The notes: generated from the sequence alone by a model not told the origin. 47,288 bases of DNA from Thioalkalivibrio thiocyanoxidans ARh2 (GCF_000385215.1 NZ_ARQK01000036.1:1-47288); one strand, 5' to 3'. Positions 1-9,416 are shown, numbered from the stretch's first letter. Numbers and translations: made by a program.

Positions 1-10
1 GTGTTTCTTG

Positions 11-65
11 GGTACTTCTTTGCACGAGCAAAGAAGTACCTCGCGGCGCGCTCGCGAGTGAGCGC
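11..65. repeat. Double-hairpin palindromic sequence (REP-like)
   Basis: A perfect 13-bp inverted repeat (arms 11-23 and 28-40, loop ACGA) is followed at once by a second 6-bp hairpin (arms 48-53 and 60-65). Two adjacent hairpins in an intergenic position resemble dispersed REP/BIME-type repeats of proteobacteria. It lies about 70 bp beyond the stop of the aminotransferase gene and could also act as a transcript 3' stabiliser or a Rho-independent-like stop, although no run of T follows either arm. Whether it is repeated in the genome cannot be seen here. Confidence 0.6.
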
Positions 66-136
66 TTGGCAGTATGCAGACCGAAGGCACGTAAACACCG
101 GATGCCGAACTAGGACCAGCCTCAACAAGGCGAGTG

Positions 137-1339
137 TCAGGCGAGGAGCGACGCGAGGCGGTCCAGTGCTTCGCGCAAGCGTGACTCGCGCTGGGTGTAG
201 GCGATGCGCAGGTAGCGCTGGCCCGCGCTGGGGCTGAAGTCCGTGCCCGGCGTGAGCGCCACGCCCGCCTCGTCGAGGATGCGTGCACAAAGCGCCTCGG
301 AGTCGTCCCCGTGTGCCGTGCAGTCGGCGTAGATGTAGAACGCCCCGTCGGGGCGGGCCTGGACCTCGAGGCCCAGTGCCGGCAGGGCCTCCAGCAGCAC
401 GTTACGCCGCGTCTGCAGTTCGCGCACCTGGCGTTGCAGGATCTCCTCGGTCTCGGGGGCAAAGGCCTCGACTGCGGCCGTCTGCGCCATGGAGGCCGGG
501 GCCACGAACAGGTTCTGCGCGATCCTGCGAACCGGGTCGATCCATGCCTCCGGGACCAACATCCACCCCAGCCGCCAGCCGGTCATCGCGAAGTATTTGG
601 AAAAGCTGTTGATCACGATGACATCGGGATGGAAGGCCGCGGCACTGCGCTGCGGCTCGTCGAACAGGATCTGGCCGTAGATCTCGTCCACGATCACCAG
701 ACCGCCCCGCGCCCGCACGACGTCTACGATCGCCGCGAGACGATCGGCGGACAGCCGCGTACCGGTGGGGTTCGCGGGTGAGCCGAGCAGGATGGCCCGG
801 GTCCGCTCGCCCCAGGCCTGCGCTACCGCCTCGGCCGTGGGCTGGAAGGCATGTTCGGCCGCTACCGACAGCCCAACCGGGACGGCCCCGCGCGCGGCGA
901 CAAACTGGCGGTTGCAGGCATAGCCCGGGTCTGGGAGCAGGACTTCCTCGCCGGGGTTTACTCCGGCGGCCAGCGCCAGCAGGATCGCGGCGGAGGCCCC
1001 GGCCGTGATCACGACGCGCTCGGGGTCGATGTCGGCCTGATGGCGGCGCCGGTAATCGGCCGCGAGGGCCTCGCGCAGTTCGCGGGTGCCATGCGCGGGG
1101 GTGTAGCGGGTATCACCGGCCGCCAGCGCCAGTTCCCCGGCGCGCAGCACCGCGGGAGGCGTGGGAAAGTCCGGTTCGCCCACCTCCAGGTGGATGATGT
1201 CGCGCCCGGCACGCTCGGCCGCCTGGGCGCGCGCCAGGATGTCCATCACCCGGAAGGGCTCGACCGCGCGGCCGAACGCGGACAGCGCAGGGGCGCCCGG
1301 CGCCTCCACGGATGTCCGGCTCGGATCAGCGCCGGACAT
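137..1339 (-). CDS. PLP-dependent class I/II aminotransferase
   Basis: Fold-type I aminotransferase of 400 aa, the usual family length. Visible motifs are GEPDFPTP (54-61), the NPTG motif (190-193), DEIYG (218-222) with the Asp and Tyr that contact PLP, and [15 protein letters not shown], whose Lys248 should form the Schiff base. A C-terminal YLRIAY segment carries the Arg expected to bind the substrate carboxylate. The family transfers amino groups between amino acids and 2-oxo acids (aspartate, alanine or aromatic substrates). The exact substrate cannot be read from the sequence. The ATG lies inside the 3' end of der (14-bp overlap in another frame), so it is probably translationally coupled as the last gene of the hisS-yfgM-bamB-der operon. 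Cytoplasmic. Confidence 0.88.
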   Translation of the reverse strand: MSGADPSRTSVEAPGAPALSAFGRAVEPFRVMDILARAQAAERAGRDIIHLEVGEPDFPTPPAVLRAGELALAAGDTRYTPAHGTRELREALAADYRRRHQADIDPERVVITAGASAAILLALAAGVNPGEEVLLPDPGYACNRQFVAARGAVPVGLSVAAEHAFQPTAEAVAQAWGERTRAILLGSPANPTGTRLSADRLAAIVDVVRARGGLVIVDEIYGQILFDEPQRSAAAFHPDVIVINSFSKYFAMTGWRLGWMLVPEAWIDPVRRIAQNLFVAPASMAQTAAVEAFAPETEEILQRQVRELQTRRNVLLEALPALGLEVQARPDGAFYIYADCTAHGDDSEALCARILDEAGVALTPGTDFSPSAGQRYLRIAYTQRESRLREALDRLASLLA

Positions 1340-2780
1340 GGCGCATCATGCGCTTTCGCTTGCGCTGCTGGCGGAGGGTGAGGATATTGCGACGCCCGGC
1401 GTACGGGTTGCGTCCGGAGCGAAACTCCATGCGCAGTGGTGTCCCGACCAGCCCCAGGTGTTTGCGGAAGAAGTTCTCCAGGTAGCGCTTGTAGCTCCCC
1501 GGCAGGGCATCCGTCTGGTTGCCGTGGATCACGATGACCGGGGGATTCTGTCCGCCCTGATGGGCATAGCGCAGCTTGATCCGGCGACCGCTGACCAGCG
1601 GTGGAGCATGCTCGGCGACTGCACTCTCCAGCAGGCGGGTCAGTTCGGGGGTAGAGACCTTGGCGAACGCACTGGTATGCGCCTCCTGCACGTCTTCGAG
1701 CAGGTGGCCCACATTGGTGCCATGCAGGGCGGAGATCAGCCGCAGCCGGGCGAAATTGACGAAGCCGAGGCGCCGGTCCAGGTCGTCGCGCACCCGCTCG
1801 CGTTCCTCCGGCGCCATACCGTCCCACTTGTTCACCGCGAGCACCAGCGCGCGACCGGAGTCGATCACCAGGCCCAGCAGGTGGGCATCCTGTTCCGACA
1901 GCCCGGCCTGGGCATCCATCACCATGATCACGACATGAGCGGCCTCGATCGCCTGCAACGTCTTGATCACGCTGAACTTCTCGATGGTCTCGTGCACACG
2001 CGCCCGCCGCCGCACCCCCGCGGTGTCGATCAGGGTGTAATCCTGTCCGTCGCGCGAGAACGGGACAAAGATCGAGTCACGGGTCGTGCCGGCGACGTCC
2101 GTGGCCACCACGCGGTCGTCACCGAGGATACGATTGACCAGCGTGGACTTGCCGACATTCGGGCGCCCGACAATGGCCACGCGGATGCCGGGCCAGTCGT
2201 CCAGCGCGGCCTGCTGAGAGGCCTCGTCCAGCCCGTCCTCCGCGGCCTCCTCCCCTGCTCCCTCGGCCGCTTCGGACTCGCGCCGTTCGGCGGCCACGGC
2301 CCGCCGGACCTTCTGCATCAGGCCCTTGATGCCGCGACCATGGGCGGCGGCGATCGACGTGATCTCGCCCATGCCCAGGGTATAGAACTCGGCGCTCACA
2401 GCATCGGCATCCAGGCCGTCGGTCTTGTTCACCACGACCCGGGCCTTGACCCCGGCCGAGCGCAGCTGGTCGGCAATCGCCTGGTCCTGAGGGGTCAGGC
2501 CATCGCGCGCATCCACCAGGAACAGGACATGATCCGCCTCCGCGACGGCGCGCCGGGTCTGCTCGGCCATCGCGCGGTCCATCTCGGCGCCCTCGCCCGA
2601 CAGACCACCGGTATCCACCACCAGGTAGGGGAAGTCGCCGACCTTGCCGATGCCGTACTGGCGATCGCGGGTGAGGCCCGCAACATCGGCGACGAGCGCA
2701 TCACGCGAGCGCGTGAGCTGGTTGAACAGGGTCGACTTGCCGACATTCGGCCGGCCAACCAGGGCAATGACAGGGATCAT
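1326..2780 (-). CDS. der: Ribosome assembly GTPase Der (EngA)
   Basis: Essential tandem-GTPase that helps mature the 50S ribosomal subunit. It has 484 aa with two complete G domains: the first P-loop is GRPNVGKST at 9-17 with NKTD at 118-121, the second P-loop is at 205-213 with a later NKWD. A C-terminal KH-like domain follows and ends in a basic tail ([15 protein letters not shown]). The linker between the G domains (about 165-195) is strongly acidic, longer and more Glu/Ala-rich than in E. coli. The ATG start gives [17 protein letters not shown], the canonical N-terminus. It sits 50 bp after bamB, the normal neighbour order in gammaproteobacteria, and overlaps the following aminotransferase gene. 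Confidence 0.97.
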   Translation of the reverse strand: MIPVIALVGRPNVGKSTLFNQLTRSRDALVADVAGLTRDRQYGIGKVGDFPYLVVDTGGLSGEGAEMDRAMAEQTRRAVAEADHVLFLVDARDGLTPQDQAIADQLRSAGVKARVVVNKTDGLDADAVSAEFYTLGMGEITSIAAAHGRGIKGLMQKVRRAVAAERRESEAAEGAGEEAAEDGLDEASQQAALDDWPGIRVAIVGRPNVGKSTLVNRILGDDRVVATDVAGTTRDSIFVPFSRDGQDYTLIDTAGVRRRARVHETIEKFSVIKTLQAIEAAHVVIMVMDAQAGLSEQDAHLLGLVIDSGRALVLAVNKWDGMAPEERERVRDDLDRRLGFVNFARLRLISALHGTNVGHLLEDVQEAHTSAFAKVSTPELTRLLESAVAEHAPPLVSGRRIKLRYAHQGGQNPPVIVIHGNQTDALPGSYKRYLENFFRKHLGLVGTPLRMEFRSGRNPYAGRRNILTLRQQRKRKRMMRHVRR

Positions 2781-2830
2781 CAGGCAACGCTACCGCAACC
2801 GCAGGATCCGGGGGTATGTGCCAGCGACGC

Positions 2831-4021
2831 TCATTCCCCGGAGTCCAGACGCGGATTGACCGCGGTGAGCCGACCGTTGTCGGTCACCACGTAGAGGATG
2901 TCGTCCACCAGCACGGGGCGGGTCACGACCGCGCCGGAACTCGCCCGCAGACGCGCCACGATGCGCCCGTCCTCCAGGTGGAACCAGTGCAGGTAGCCTT
3001 CGTAATCCCCGACGATGGCGTAGTCACCGACCACGACCGGGGCGGTGACGCCGCGCAGGCGTAGCTGGTCGCTCTGCCAGAGATCGGCGCCATTGCGCGG
3101 GTCCACCCCCCACAGGTGGCTCTCGGCATCGGTGACCGCGAGGACGTTCGCCTCGTTCGTCACGTCCCCACCCTGATAGGACGAAAAGTCGCGGGCCCAG
3201 AAGATCTCGCCCGAGTCCAGGTCGATGGCGGCCAGGCGCCCCTGATACCCGGATGCGATCGCCGCACCCTGGTAGATCGGCATGTAGCCGTCGACATCGA
3301 CCATGCGCTCCACTTCCGAACGCCCGGTCGGGATGCCGAGGGTGGTCTCCCACAGCACGTTGCCGCGCTCCCGCCCGAGCATCACCACACGGCCGTTATC
3401 GAAGCCCGTGAGCACGCGTCCGGCTGTCATCTGAGGCCGGTGCGCACCGCGCAGGCTCAGCGAGGGCGTGGTCCGCAGCGCGGTCCATTGCGTGGCCCCG
3501 GAGGCCGCATCGAGGGCATGCACGCGACCATCGTTGGTGCGTGCAATCACCACCCCCGAGGCGACATCCGAGACCGCCACGACCTCGCTGGACAGACGCG
3601 AGCGCCAGCGCTCGCCATCGCCCTGCAGATCCACCGCTATGGCCTCGCCCTCCAGGGTGCCGATCACGGCGATCTCGTCGCCCACACCGACACCCGCCGA
3701 CACCCGGGCGTCGTCCAGGCGCAGCCGCCAGCGCTGGCTTCCGCTCTCGGGGTTCATCCCCGAGACGCGGCCATCGGCATCCACCATCACCAGCATGTCG
3801 TCCGCCACCCCCGGATAGACCTGCCAGAGAAAGCGTTCACCACCGCTCCCGACCGAACGCGACCACAGCTGTTCCGGCTGCGCCTCCGCCTCGAAATCGG
3901 GCAGGTCGGCCGGGGGCTCCGTGGTATCGCGTTGCCACAGGCCACAGGCACTCAGCGACAGCATGAGCGCACCGGCAATCAGCAGGCGCATGGCAGTCTT
4001 CGTCGGGGCAGGCACGGACAT
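2831..4021 (-). CDS. bamB: Outer membrane assembly lipoprotein BamB
   Basis: Lipoprotein of the BAM complex that folds beta-barrel proteins into the outer membrane. The 396-aa product has a signal peptide ending in the lipobox LSAC, with Cys26 as the lipidation site, followed by repeated PQQ-like beta-propeller blades (recurring segments such as SGSQRWRLRLDD, SGATQWTALRT, SGEIFWARDF and NGADLWQSDQ). An in-frame ATG at 3991 would shorten the signal peptide to the usual length. I kept the upstream ATG because AAGGA lies about 9 nt before it. It is located between yfgM (14 bp upstream) and der, as in E. coli, which supports the assignment. Confidence 0.95.
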   Translation of the reverse strand: MSVPAPTKTAMRLLIAGALMLSLSACGLWQRDTTEPPADLPDFEAEAQPEQLWSRSVGSGGERFLWQVYPGVADDMLVMVDADGRVSGMNPESGSQRWRLRLDDARVSAGVGVGDEIAVIGTLEGEAIAVDLQGDGERWRSRLSSEVVAVSDVASGVVIARTNDGRVHALDAASGATQWTALRTTPSLSLRGAHRPQMTAGRVLTGFDNGRVVMLGRERGNVLWETTLGIPTGRSEVERMVDVDGYMPIYQGAAIASGYQGRLAAIDLDSGEIFWARDFSSYQGGDVTNEANVLAVTDAESHLWGVDPRNGADLWQSDQLRLRGVTAPVVVGDYAIVGDYEGYLHWFHLEDGRIVARLRASSGAVVTRPVLVDDILYVVTDNGRLTAVNPRLDSGE

Positions 4022-4035
4022 GGAACAGTAATCCT

Positions 4036-4650
4036 TTAGGCGGAGAGCTCTTCGTACTTCAGGCTCAGGTATTCGGGTGTGTGGCCATGGTCGAGCGCTT
4101 CGCGATAGCGCTCGCGGGCCCGGTCGAGATCCCCGCGCGCCCGCGCGAGGTCGCCTTCCAGTTCCAGGCGCAAGCCACGAAAGGCATCGCGGCGCACGTC
4201 GTCGAGGGCCGATTGGGCATCATCATACTGCTCCGCCAGAATCATCTGGCGCGCCATGCGCAGGGTGAGCAGTTCCCGGTAGCCCCGATCCGGCGCGGCA
4301 TCACGAGCGGCGCTCAGGGCCTCGATCGCCCCCTCGTGGTCGCTCTCGGAAACCGCCAGGTCGGCACGGAACACCCAGGCCAGCGAGCGGTACGGTGTTC
4401 CCCGGCCCTGCTCGATCAACTGGTCAGCCAGCTCCATCGCACGGGCATTATCGCCGGCCTGCGCCGCGCCCTGCATGGCGATATACATGTCGGAGGCGCC
4501 GGCCGCGCGCTCTTCCTGGTGACCGCTCCACCAGTTCCAGCCGATCAGGCCAGCGACGCCCAGCACCAGGCCGGCGATAATGGCGATCGCATTGTCCGAC
4601 CACCACTGTTTGATGCGCTCGGCTTTTTCTTCGTCGGTGAGGTAACTCAT
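4036..4650 (-). CDS. yfgM: YfgM-family inner-membrane TPR protein
   Basis: Tail-like membrane protein of 204 aa. A short cytoplasmic N-terminus (MSYLTDEEKAERIKQWW) is followed by one transmembrane helix at about 20-42 and then a periplasmic helical region with tetratricopeptide-like repeats (family YfgM/AncA, DUF2133). In E. coli YfgM associates with the SecYEG translocon and the periplasmic chaperone PpiD and influences the Rcs response; that role is from family knowledge. The ATG has a good GAGAGGA ribosome site. The gene lies between hisS and bamB in the conserved order, 42 bp from the hisS stop. Confidence 0.9.
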   Translation of the reverse strand: MSYLTDEEKAERIKQWWSDNAIAIIAGLVLGVAGLIGWNWWSGHQEERAAGASDMYIAMQGAAQAGDNARAMELADQLIEQGRGTPYRSLAWVFRADLAVSESDHEGAIEALSAARDAAPDRGYRELLTLRMARQMILAEQYDDAQSALDDVRRDAFRGLRLELEGDLARARGDLDRARERYREALDHGHTPEYLSLKYEELSA

Positions 4651-4692
4651 GGTCCTCTCGATTCTCTAGTTTCGATACGTACTGAACGCGCG

Positions 4693-5976
4693 TCAGGCGT
4701 CGATAGCGTGCAGGGCCTGCTCCAAATGGCGCGCCAGCCCCTCGCGCGGTACGGTACTTTGTTCAGCTCCGGGCGATCTTAACGGCTTCACCGTCACGGT
4801 GCCCGCGGCGTGTTCGTCAGTTCCGAGCACCAGGGCAAAATGCGCACCCAGGCGATCCGCCCGTTTCATCTGTGACTTGAAGCTGCCGCCCCCGCAGTGC
4901 TGGACCAGCCGCAGCCCGGGCAGTTCGCTGCGCAGCAGCTCGGCCAGCGCCAGCGCCGACCCCACCATTTCGTCACCGCCCACGACCAGGTAGGCATCCG
5001 GCCCTGGCGGCTGCGGTGCGTCTTCCCGGGCCTCCAGCAGCGCGACCAGGCGCTCCAGCCCCATGGCCATGCCAATAGCCGGGGTGCCACGTCCACCCAG
5101 CTGCTCCACCAGGCCGTCATAACGGCCGCCGGCGCAGACCGTGCCCTGGGCCCCCAGGTCGTCCGTGATCCACTCGAACACGGTGTGCGTATAGTAGTCC
5201 AGACCACGTACCAGACGCGGGTTGTGGACGTATTCGATACCCAGCACGTCCAGATGCGACCGCAGGGCGTCGAAATGCGCGCGCGATTCGTCGTCCAGGT
5301 GGTCCATCAGGCTGGGCGCGTTCGCGACCACCGCGCGCGTCTCCGGGTGCTTGCTGTCCAGAATGCGCATCGGGTTGTCGTGCAGCCGCCGCAGCGCCTC
5401 TTCGTCCAGCGAATCGCGGTGCTGCTCCAGGTAGGCGATCAGCTGTTCCCGATACTGCGCGCGACTCGCGGGCGTGCCCAGGGTATTCAGCTCGAGACGG
5501 ACATTGTCCAGGCCCAGCATCTGCCAGAGCCGCGCGGTCATGGCGATCATCTCGGCGTCTACATCCGGGCCCTGGAGGCCGAACACCTCCACCCCGACCT
5601 GGTGGAACTGGCGATAGCGGCCCTTCTGCGGACGCTCGTGGCGGAACATCGGCCCCAGGTACCAGAGCCGCTGGACCTGATTGTGCAGCAGGCCGTGCTG
5701 AATGCCGGCGCGCACGCAGGAGGCCGTCGCCTCTGGCCGCAGACTCAGGCTGTCGCCATTGCGGTCCTCGAAGGTGTACATCTCCTTTTCGACAATATCC
5801 GTGACATCGCCGATGGAGCGCTTGAACAGTTCCGTTGCCTCGACCACCGGCATGCGGATCTCCTGGTACCCGTAGCGGCCCAGCAGGTCGCGCAGGCGGT
5901 CTTCCAGGTGCTGCCAGACATGGATCGACTCGGGCAGGATGTCATGCATCCCGCGGATGGACTTGATTGCTTTCAT
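4693..5976 (-). CDS. hisS: Histidyl-tRNA synthetase
   Basis: Class II aminoacyl-tRNA synthetase that charges tRNA-His. The 427-aa protein begins [17 protein letters not shown], the standard HisRS start. Motif 2 with [16 protein letters not shown] lies at about 104-131, the HisA motif is [12 protein letters not shown], and motif 3 is [11 protein letters not shown], followed by a C-terminal anticodon-binding domain (YLVVGGDEM onward). The frame stays open upstream to 6114, but those extra residues come from a palindromic insertion and match no HisRS, so the start is set at 5976. The usual upstream neighbour ispG is missing; the insertion element occupies the rodZ-hisS gap. Confidence 0.97.
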   Translation of the reverse strand: MKAIKSIRGMHDILPESIHVWQHLEDRLRDLLGRYGYQEIRMPVVEATELFKRSIGDVTDIVEKEMYTFEDRNGDSLSLRPEATASCVRAGIQHGLLHNQVQRLWYLGPMFRHERPQKGRYRQFHQVGVEVFGLQGPDVDAEMIAMTARLWQMLGLDNVRLELNTLGTPASRAQYREQLIAYLEQHRDSLDEEALRRLHDNPMRILDSKHPETRAVVANAPSLMDHLDDESRAHFDALRSHLDVLGIEYVHNPRLVRGLDYYTHTVFEWITDDLGAQGTVCAGGRYDGLVEQLGGRGTPAIGMAMGLERLVALLEAREDAPQPPGPDAYLVVGGDEMVGSALALAELLRSELPGLRLVQHCGGGSFKSQMKRADRLGAHFALVLGTDEHAAGTVTVKPLRSPGAEQSTVPREGLARHLEQALHAIDA

Positions 5977-6010
5977 GTTGCCTTTGTGGATTCGGGACCG
6001 TTCACGCCGC

Positions 6011-6175
6011 CTAGGGAAACACTGATCAATGTAGACACTCGCTGCTTCGTCGCTCTTGCGTGCGAACAAGGCGCGGTGCGCAGCCGGTAGTGGTTCTACC
6101 GGCAAGCGGCGCAACGCAGGATCGGGGAACCTGGGGCGCCAACGCGAGCGTGTACATTGATCGGTGTTTCCCTAG
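6011..6175. mobile_element. 165-bp MITE-like element with 32-bp terminal inverted repeats
   Basis: Left terminus 6011-6042 and right terminus 6144-6175 are inverted copies matching at 29 of 32 positions. Both start or end with CTAGGGAAACAC or its complement. If CTAG is a 4-bp target duplication, the element proper runs GGAAACAC to GTGTTTCC; a TA duplication with GGGAAAC ends is the alternative. The centre holds an 8-bp hairpin (6083-6090 with 6096-6103) flanked by further pairing (6077-6081 with 6109-6113). It has no transposase gene, so it would be non-autonomous, moved by an unknown transposase. A CTAG target would be compatible with IS5-like transposases; that link is inference. It sits 34 bp before hisS and 22 bp after rodZ and may affect read-through into hisS. 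Confidence 0.75.
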
Positions 6176-6197
6176 CACGTGGACGGAGTCGAAAAAA

Positions 6198-7391
6198 TCA
6201 GGGTTCGAGGTCGAAACGCGCGGTGCGGTCCCCGCGGATGTGCGACTCGAGATCGAAGGGCTCGTCATCCAGGGTCAGCTCGACCCCCTGGGCATTCCCC
6301 AGCACCACGCGCCCGGGCAATGTCAGCTCCAGTTCCTCGCGATCGCCTCCGCTCAGCACGCCGGTGAAGACGACCTCGTCGTCGGCATCGCGAATCTCGA
6401 CCCAGGAGGTCTCGCTGACATCCAGCACCAGCCGGCTCATGCCCTCGCGTTCGGCCTCGCCGGCATCGGATTCCGCCGTTTCCTCCTCCTGTTCTGCGGA
6501 AGGCCTGGTCTCGCCCGTCAGAAGGGCCATGTCCGAAACCGGGCCGGGATCCTCGGCCACCTCATGCGCTTCGACGTCATCCGTCGCCGCGTCCTCCGAA
6601 GGTACCGGCTCGGTCAGGGTGTCCATCACGGGTTCCGGATCCCGTTCTGCATCCGCCTCGCTGGCCTCGCTCCCGGCTTCGGCTTCGGCCGGTGCCTCGG
6701 CCTCGGGTTCCGCCTCCTCGATCAGCGCTGGCGGAGCACCCAATTCATCGTCGGTGGTCGCGGGCGCTGCGTCCTGAGACACAGCCGCTGGATCGTCTTC
6801 CGTCCACCCCAGGGACGGAAACGACGGTGTCCCGCCTCCGCGCTCCGTCCAGGCGTACACCCCCAGCCCCAGCAGCCCCAGCAGTAGCAGGAAGGTCAGC
6901 CAGTACGGCGCGCTGGAACGCCGCCGTCCCCTGGAACGCGCGGAAGCAGTCGCCACCGCACGCAGCTCCGGCTCCGTCAGCCCGTGGCTCTCGAATGCCC
7001 GTAGCCAGGGATCGGCATTCACCCCGAGCTCGCGCGCACAGGCCCGCAGGTAGCCCCGAACATACGCCGGCGCCATATGGTCGAACCGGTTCGCCTCCAG
7101 ATCCTCCAGTGTGCCCCGGCCAAGGTGGATCCGGTGCGCCAGCGTGGCGGTATCCAGACCGGCGGCCTCGCGCGCCCGGCGCAGGCTGTTGCCGGGCTCG
7201 CCTTCGCCGCTCTCGGGATCGGGAGGCGGAGGCTGGTCACGGGTTGTCAGACCACCCGCAGGAGGCACATCCGACGCGCCATGCGGATCATCATCCGTGG
7301 TACGCAGCGGCTCCATCTCGGAAACGGAATCGTCGACTTCGTCGACCCGGCCCAGGCCCGGCTCCTTGTCGTCACGCGGCTCAGCCACCAT
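6198..7391 (-). CDS. rodZ: Cell-shape protein RodZ
   Basis: Bitopic membrane protein that links MreB filaments to the elongation machinery and keeps rods in shape. The 397-aa product has a Ser/Pro/acidic N-terminal extension, a helix-turn-helix (Xre-like) domain at about 68-127 (LRRAREAAGLDTATLAHRIH), a basic stop-transfer stretch (RSRGRRRS), one transmembrane helix at about 163-181, a long Glu/Ala/Asp-rich periplasmic linker, and the C-terminal beta domain (DUF4115) from about 325. The chosen ATG (7391) overlaps the pilF stop by 11 bp, which suggests coupling. Later starts would remove only the poorly conserved N-terminal extension. The linker is unusually acidic. Confidence 0.9.
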   Translation of the reverse strand: MVAEPRDDKEPGLGRVDEVDDSVSEMEPLRTTDDDPHGASDVPPAGGLTTRDQPPPPDPESGEGEPGNSLRRAREAAGLDTATLAHRIHLGRGTLEDLEANRFDHMAPAYVRGYLRACARELGVNADPWLRAFESHGLTEPELRAVATASARSRGRRRSSAPYWLTFLLLLGLLGLGVYAWTERGGGTPSFPSLGWTEDDPAAVSQDAAPATTDDELGAPPALIEEAEPEAEAPAEAEAGSEASEADAERDPEPVMDTLTEPVPSEDAATDDVEAHEVAEDPGPVSDMALLTGETRPSAEQEEETAESDAGEAEREGMSRLVLDVSETSWVEIRDADDEVVFTGVLSGGDREELELTLPGRVVLGNAQGVELTLDDEPFDLESHIRGDRTARFDLEP

Positions 7392-8151
7392 TACGCTCCA
7401 TGTCTTCCAGGCGGACCAGCTCCATGCTGTCCGGATACTGACGGCGGAGGCGTTCCGCACAATCGTCCGCCGCCCGACGATTGCCGAGCGCCATCTCCGC
7501 CTGATAGCACAGGAACAGCGTCTCGGAATTCTCCACGCCCAGCCCTTCCAGGCGCTGGAGGAATGCCCGGGTCTGCATCGGGCGGTCGTCTCCGTAGGTC
7601 AGGCTGGCCATTTCCAGAAGGGCCCGCGGATACTGCGGGTTGATGCGCAGCGCCTCGCGGAGCTTCTCTTCCGCGCGCTCGCTGTCGCCGGCATCGGAGA
7701 AGCACACCCCGGAGTTCATCAGGGCAATCTCGCGCTGGTCGTAGTCCGGGTTGTCGATCGCCTTGGCGAACAGCTCCTGTGCCTCGTCAAAGGCCTCGCG
7801 CCGGCACAACAGTGCCCCGAGGCTCGTTTGCACATACGGGTTGCCATCGTCGCGCCGGAGCGCCCGCCGATAGTGTTCCTCCGCCCGGTCATACGCACCG
7901 CGGCGCTCGTAGACGTTCGCCATGCCCAGATTGGCGAGCGGATGGTTGGCGTCAAATTCCAGTGCCCGCTTCAGGTTGCGCTCGGCCTGGTCGACTTCGC
8001 CCTCGCGCAGGTACCCGATGCCCAGTTCGGCATTGACCTCCGCCGCTTCTGCACGCTCCCCGGTCACCTCGCGCTCCGCCATCGCGGCACAGCCGCCGAG
8101 GGCCACCCCCAGCACCAGCACAGCCAACGGGCGCCCCCATCGCCGCCCCAT
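7381..8151 (-). CDS. pilF: Type IV pilus biogenesis lipoprotein PilF/PilW
   Basis: Outer-membrane pilotin-type TPR lipoprotein needed for type IV pilus assembly and PilQ secretin multimerisation (family knowledge). The 256-aa product has a signal peptide with lipobox LGGC (Cys21) and about six tetratricopeptide repeats, with typical motifs such as NAELGIGYLREGEVDQAERNLK-type helices and NYPLANLGMANVYERRG-like spacing. The ATG at 8151 shares its A with the rlmN stop (TGATG). A TTG one codon earlier is possible but less likely. The order rlmN-pilF-rodZ is the normal gammaproteobacterial one. No other pilus gene is in the window. Confidence 0.9.
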   Translation of the reverse strand: MGRRWGRPLAVLVLGVALGGCAAMAEREVTGERAEAAEVNAELGIGYLREGEVDQAERNLKRALEFDANHPLANLGMANVYERRGAYDRAEEHYRRALRRDDGNPYVQTSLGALLCRREAFDEAQELFAKAIDNPDYDQREIALMNSGVCFSDAGDSERAEEKLREALRINPQYPRALLEMASLTYGDDRPMQTRAFLQRLEGLGVENSETLFLCYQAEMALGNRRAADDCAERLRRQYPDSMELVRLEDMERNGG

Positions 8152-9284
8152 CAAGAGGCCCTCCGCGGCCGCTCAGGCAATTCGGCGTGCAGACGAATCA
8201 TGCGCATCCCCCGGTTAGTACGGTCCTCCACCTGCCCCACCAGCTGTCCGCAGGCCGCGTCGATGTCGTCCCCGCGCGTACGTCGCACCGTGGTGACGTA
8301 GCCCGCCTTTTGCAGCTGACGCTCGAAACGCTCGATATCCGCTTCGGCGGGGCGGTCGAAGGGCGCACCGGGAAACGGATTGAACGGGATCAGGTTGATC
8401 TTGCCCGGGATGCCCCGCAGCACGCCCGCGAGCTGATTGGCATGTTCGGGGCGATCATTCACGCCAGCCAGCAGCACGTATTCAAACGTGACACCGCTGT
8501 GGGCGCCCGTCGCCTCGACATAGCGCCGACAGCTCTCCATCAGGCGCGCGATCGGGTACTTGCGGTTGATGGGGACCAGACGGTCACGCAGCGCGTCGTT
8601 CGGGGCATGCAGGCTGACCGCCAGGGCCACATCGGTGTCCTCGCTGAGGCGGTCCAGCGCCGGCACCAGTCCGGAGGTCGACAGCGTCACCCGGCGACGG
8701 CTGAGGCCATAGGCATTGTCGTCGGTCATCAGCTGGCAGGCAGCGACCACGGCATCGTAGTTGGCCAGGGGCTCGCCCATGCCCATCAACACCACATTGC
8801 TGACCGCGCGGGGACGGCCCTCAGGGGCCGGCAGACGCTGCATCGCCAGCCAGACCTGGCCGATGATCTCGGCGGCCGTCAGGTTGCGATTGAAGCCCTG
8901 CTGGGCGGTCGAACAGAAGGTACAGTCCAGCGCGCAACCGACCTGCGAGGAGATGCACAGGGTGCCGCGTCCGGATTCGGGGATGAAGACGGTCTCGATC
9001 GCGTTGCCATCCGCCAGACGCAGCACCCATTTCACGGTACCGTCGCCAGAGGCCTTCTCCAGCGCGATCTCGGGCAGGGCAACCTCGGTTTCGCGCGACA
9101 GGCGCTCGCGCAGCTTGCGCGATACGTCCGTCATCGCGTCGAAGTCCGTGACCCCGCGCTGATGCATCCACTTGACGAGCTGCGTGGCACGGAAACGCGG
9201 CTCACCCCACTGCGCCAGCAGCTCGGTGAGCTGGCTGCGACTGTAACCCAGCAGATTCAGAGGTGTAGAGGTTTCCGCTGCCAT
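8151..9284 (-). CDS. rlmN: Dual-specificity RNA methyltransferase RlmN
   Basis: Radical SAM enzyme making 2-methyladenosine at A2503 of 23S rRNA and A37 of some tRNAs. It has 377 aa, a typical length. The cluster motif C-x3-C-x2-C is at Cys117, Cys121 and Cys124 (GCALDCTFC), GMGEPLANY at about 168-176 contributes to SAM binding, and Cys345 in DAACGQL is the expected methyl-carrying cysteine. The N-terminal helical RNA-binding domain begins near residue 10. The gene stop overlaps the pilF start by one base, and the ndk terminator lies upstream, so rlmN probably heads its own transcript, whose promoter I could not identify. Confidence 0.97.
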   Translation of the reverse strand: MAAETSTPLNLLGYSRSQLTELLAQWGEPRFRATQLVKWMHQRGVTDFDAMTDVSRKLRERLSRETEVALPEIALEKASGDGTVKWVLRLADGNAIETVFIPESGRGTLCISSQVGCALDCTFCSTAQQGFNRNLTAAEIIGQVWLAMQRLPAPEGRPRAVSNVVLMGMGEPLANYDAVVAACQLMTDDNAYGLSRRRVTLSTSGLVPALDRLSEDTDVALAVSLHAPNDALRDRLVPINRKYPIARLMESCRRYVEATGAHSGVTFEYVLLAGVNDRPEHANQLAGVLRGIPGKINLIPFNPFPGAPFDRPAEADIERFERQLQKAGYVTTVRRTRGDDIDAACGQLVGQVEDRTNRGMRMIRLHAELPERPRRAS

Positions 9285-9370
9285 GCTCGCGACCGGTTGA
9301 AAACACCCCCTAGTGTACTGTGCATGGGGGATGCCTGCCTACGGGGCCCGCAAAAGGCGCCGCGGCAGAC

Positions 9371-9403
9371 GAAAAGGGCGCGGGCAGGACGATCCGCGCC
9401 CTT
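9371..9403 (-). terminator. Intrinsic terminator after ndk
   Basis: On the minus strand a 10-bp stem (AAGGGCGCGG paired with CCGCGCCCTT, arms 9394-9403 and 9374-9383) with a 10-nt loop runs into TTTTC. It lies about 14 bp after the ndk stop and separates ndk from rlmN. Confidence 0.8.
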
Positions 9404-9416
9404 CCCGAACCGGTGC

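Noticed and set aside
1-237. Small plus-strand open frame at the left edge
   Set aside because: It translates a hairpin repeat and then the antisense of the aminotransferase end. Basic, low-complexity, with no ribosome site visible.
5977-6114. N-terminal extension of HisS by 46 residues
   Set aside because: The extra codons run through the palindromic element and do not look like HisRS, and the canonical start lies at 5976.
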